From Bifidobacteriaceae bacterium (lineage in GTDB: Bacteria; Actinomycetota; Actinomycetes; Actinomycetales; WQXJ01): 6,506 nucleotides of DNA. Below the pieces are notes generated by a model. That model saw only the letters and a program-made list of their open reading frames with translations. It searched no databases and had not been told where the DNA came from. Below, one piece after another: positions 6,006-6,506 of this stretch. The stretch is from contig JAITKC010000025.1 in NCBI GenBank assembly GCA_031278665.1, forward strand, positions 1 through 6,506, written 5' to 3'. Both the position numbers and the translations under genes were made by a program. Position 1 is the first letter of the stretch. Every line of letters begins with the position of its first letter.

Positions 6006-6506
6006 CTAGGGGGCCGCCGGGCGGGCGAACGGGAAGGTTAAGGTTTCGCGGATAGTCGTCCCGGTCAGGGTCATGACCACGCGGTCGACCCCCAACCCGA
6101 GGCCGCCGGTCGGCGCCAAGCCGAAGTCGAGGGCGTTCAAGAAGTCCTGGTCGATCTCCATCGCCTCAGGATCGCCGGCGGCGGCCTTGGCCGACTGGGC
6201 GGTCAGACGCTGGCGCTCGTCGACCGGGTCGGTCAGCTCCGAATAGGCGGTGCCCACCTCGGTGCCGAAAGCCACCAGGTCCCAGCGCTCGGCCAGGCCC
6301 GGAATCGAGCGGTGACGGCGTGTCAGGGGCGAGGTCTCGACCGGGAAGTCCTTATAAAAAGTCGGCTCGAAAGTCTGGCCCTCGACCAGTTCGTCGTACA
6401 ACTCGGCGACGATTTCGCCGCTGGTCCACTCGTCGCGCCAGGCGACGCCGGCCTTGCCCGCGTGGACTCGCAGCTCGTCGAGGGGGGTGGCAACCGTGAC
6501 CGGCTC
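6006..6506 (-). CDS. lysS: Lysyl-tRNA synthetase, class II, C-terminal 166 residues (partial), LysX-like
   Basis: The gene runs in from the right edge and ends at TAG 6008-6006. The product charges tRNA-Lys with lysine in the cytoplasm. The visible part is the end of the class II catalytic domain. It includes [19 protein letters not shown], then [28 protein letters not shown] with the lysine-pocket Glu/Ser-Glu region. Motif 3, [12 protein letters not shown] (about 6072-6107), has the ATP-contacting arginine, and [12 protein letters not shown] is the usual C-terminus. [10 protein letters not shown] and SPLTRxHR resemble the mycobacterial LysX protein, a lysylphosphatidylglycerol synthase fused to a lysyl-tRNA synthetase, more than E. 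coli LysS (NGFSELND). The N-terminal parts are outside the window, so plain LysS and LysX cannot be separated. It is convergent with the transporter gene. Confidence 0.93.
   Translation of the reverse strand, partial: EPVTVATPLDELRVHAGKAGVAWRDEWTSGEIVAELYDELVEGQTFEPTFYKDFPVETSPLTRRHRSIPGLAERWDLVAFGTEVGTAYSELTDPVDERQRLTAQSAKAAAGDPEAMEIDQDFLNALDFGLAPTGGLGLGVDRVVMTLTGTTIRETLTFPFARPAAP

Noticed and set aside
1..6506. Search for mobile elements, CRISPR arrays, tRNA genes, defence or biosynthetic systems
   Set aside because: No transposase, spaced repeats, cloverleaf-like sequence or relevant domains were seen; nearly all the DNA is accounted for by five housekeeping or transporter-type genes and one partial synthetase.

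Overview
The window reads as ordinary chromosomal DNA of a high-GC actinobacterium (Actinomycetota). The signs are very GC-rich codon third positions, an actinobacterial-style argC-argJ-argB cluster with ATGA gene overlaps, a lysyl-tRNA synthetase C-terminus resembling the mycobacterial LysX lineage, and two genes whose -10 elements sit so close to the ATG that leaderless mRNAs are expected. I cannot name a genus. I see no insertion sequence, tRNA or rRNA gene, CRISPR array or phage gene.

Layout. On the minus strand, argC (2505-1441), argJ (1444-251) and the first 84 codons of argB (254 to the left edge) form one arginine-biosynthesis operon. Its promoter region (about 2513-2555) carries two ARG-box-like palindromes with centres exactly 20 bp apart, next to a TATAGT -10 element. 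Upstream on the same strand is a 206-residue TetR-family repressor gene (3209-2589). A 205-bp intergenic region (3210-3414) separates it from a divergent 862-residue MMPL/RND-superfamily membrane transporter gene (3415-6003, plus). This region holds a perfect 10-4-10 inverted repeat, the best candidate for the repressor's operator, and a second hairpin in the transporter leader. The transporter gene ends 2 bp from the stop codon of a convergent, left-truncated class II lysyl-tRNA synthetase gene (minus, running off the right edge).

How the genes work together. ArgC reduces N-acetylglutamyl phosphate, ArgJ makes ornithine and recycles the acetyl group, and ArgB phosphorylates N-acetylglutamate; an ArgR-type repressor probably controls all three. 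The TetR/MMPL pair looks like a ligand-inducible export module. The lysyl-tRNA synthetase gene appears to be an unrelated neighbour.

The most distinctive structure is inside the transporter. Its first extracytoplasmic loop carries an insertion of about 125 residues with strictly spaced heptad Leu/Ile residues and a glycine every 14 residues (LxxG), on both sides of a Gly/Pro turn. This looks like a long antiparallel helical hairpin, and part of it is visible in the DNA as a 42-bp tandem repeat. Apart from this and the regulatory sites, I found no evidence of a previously undescribed system.
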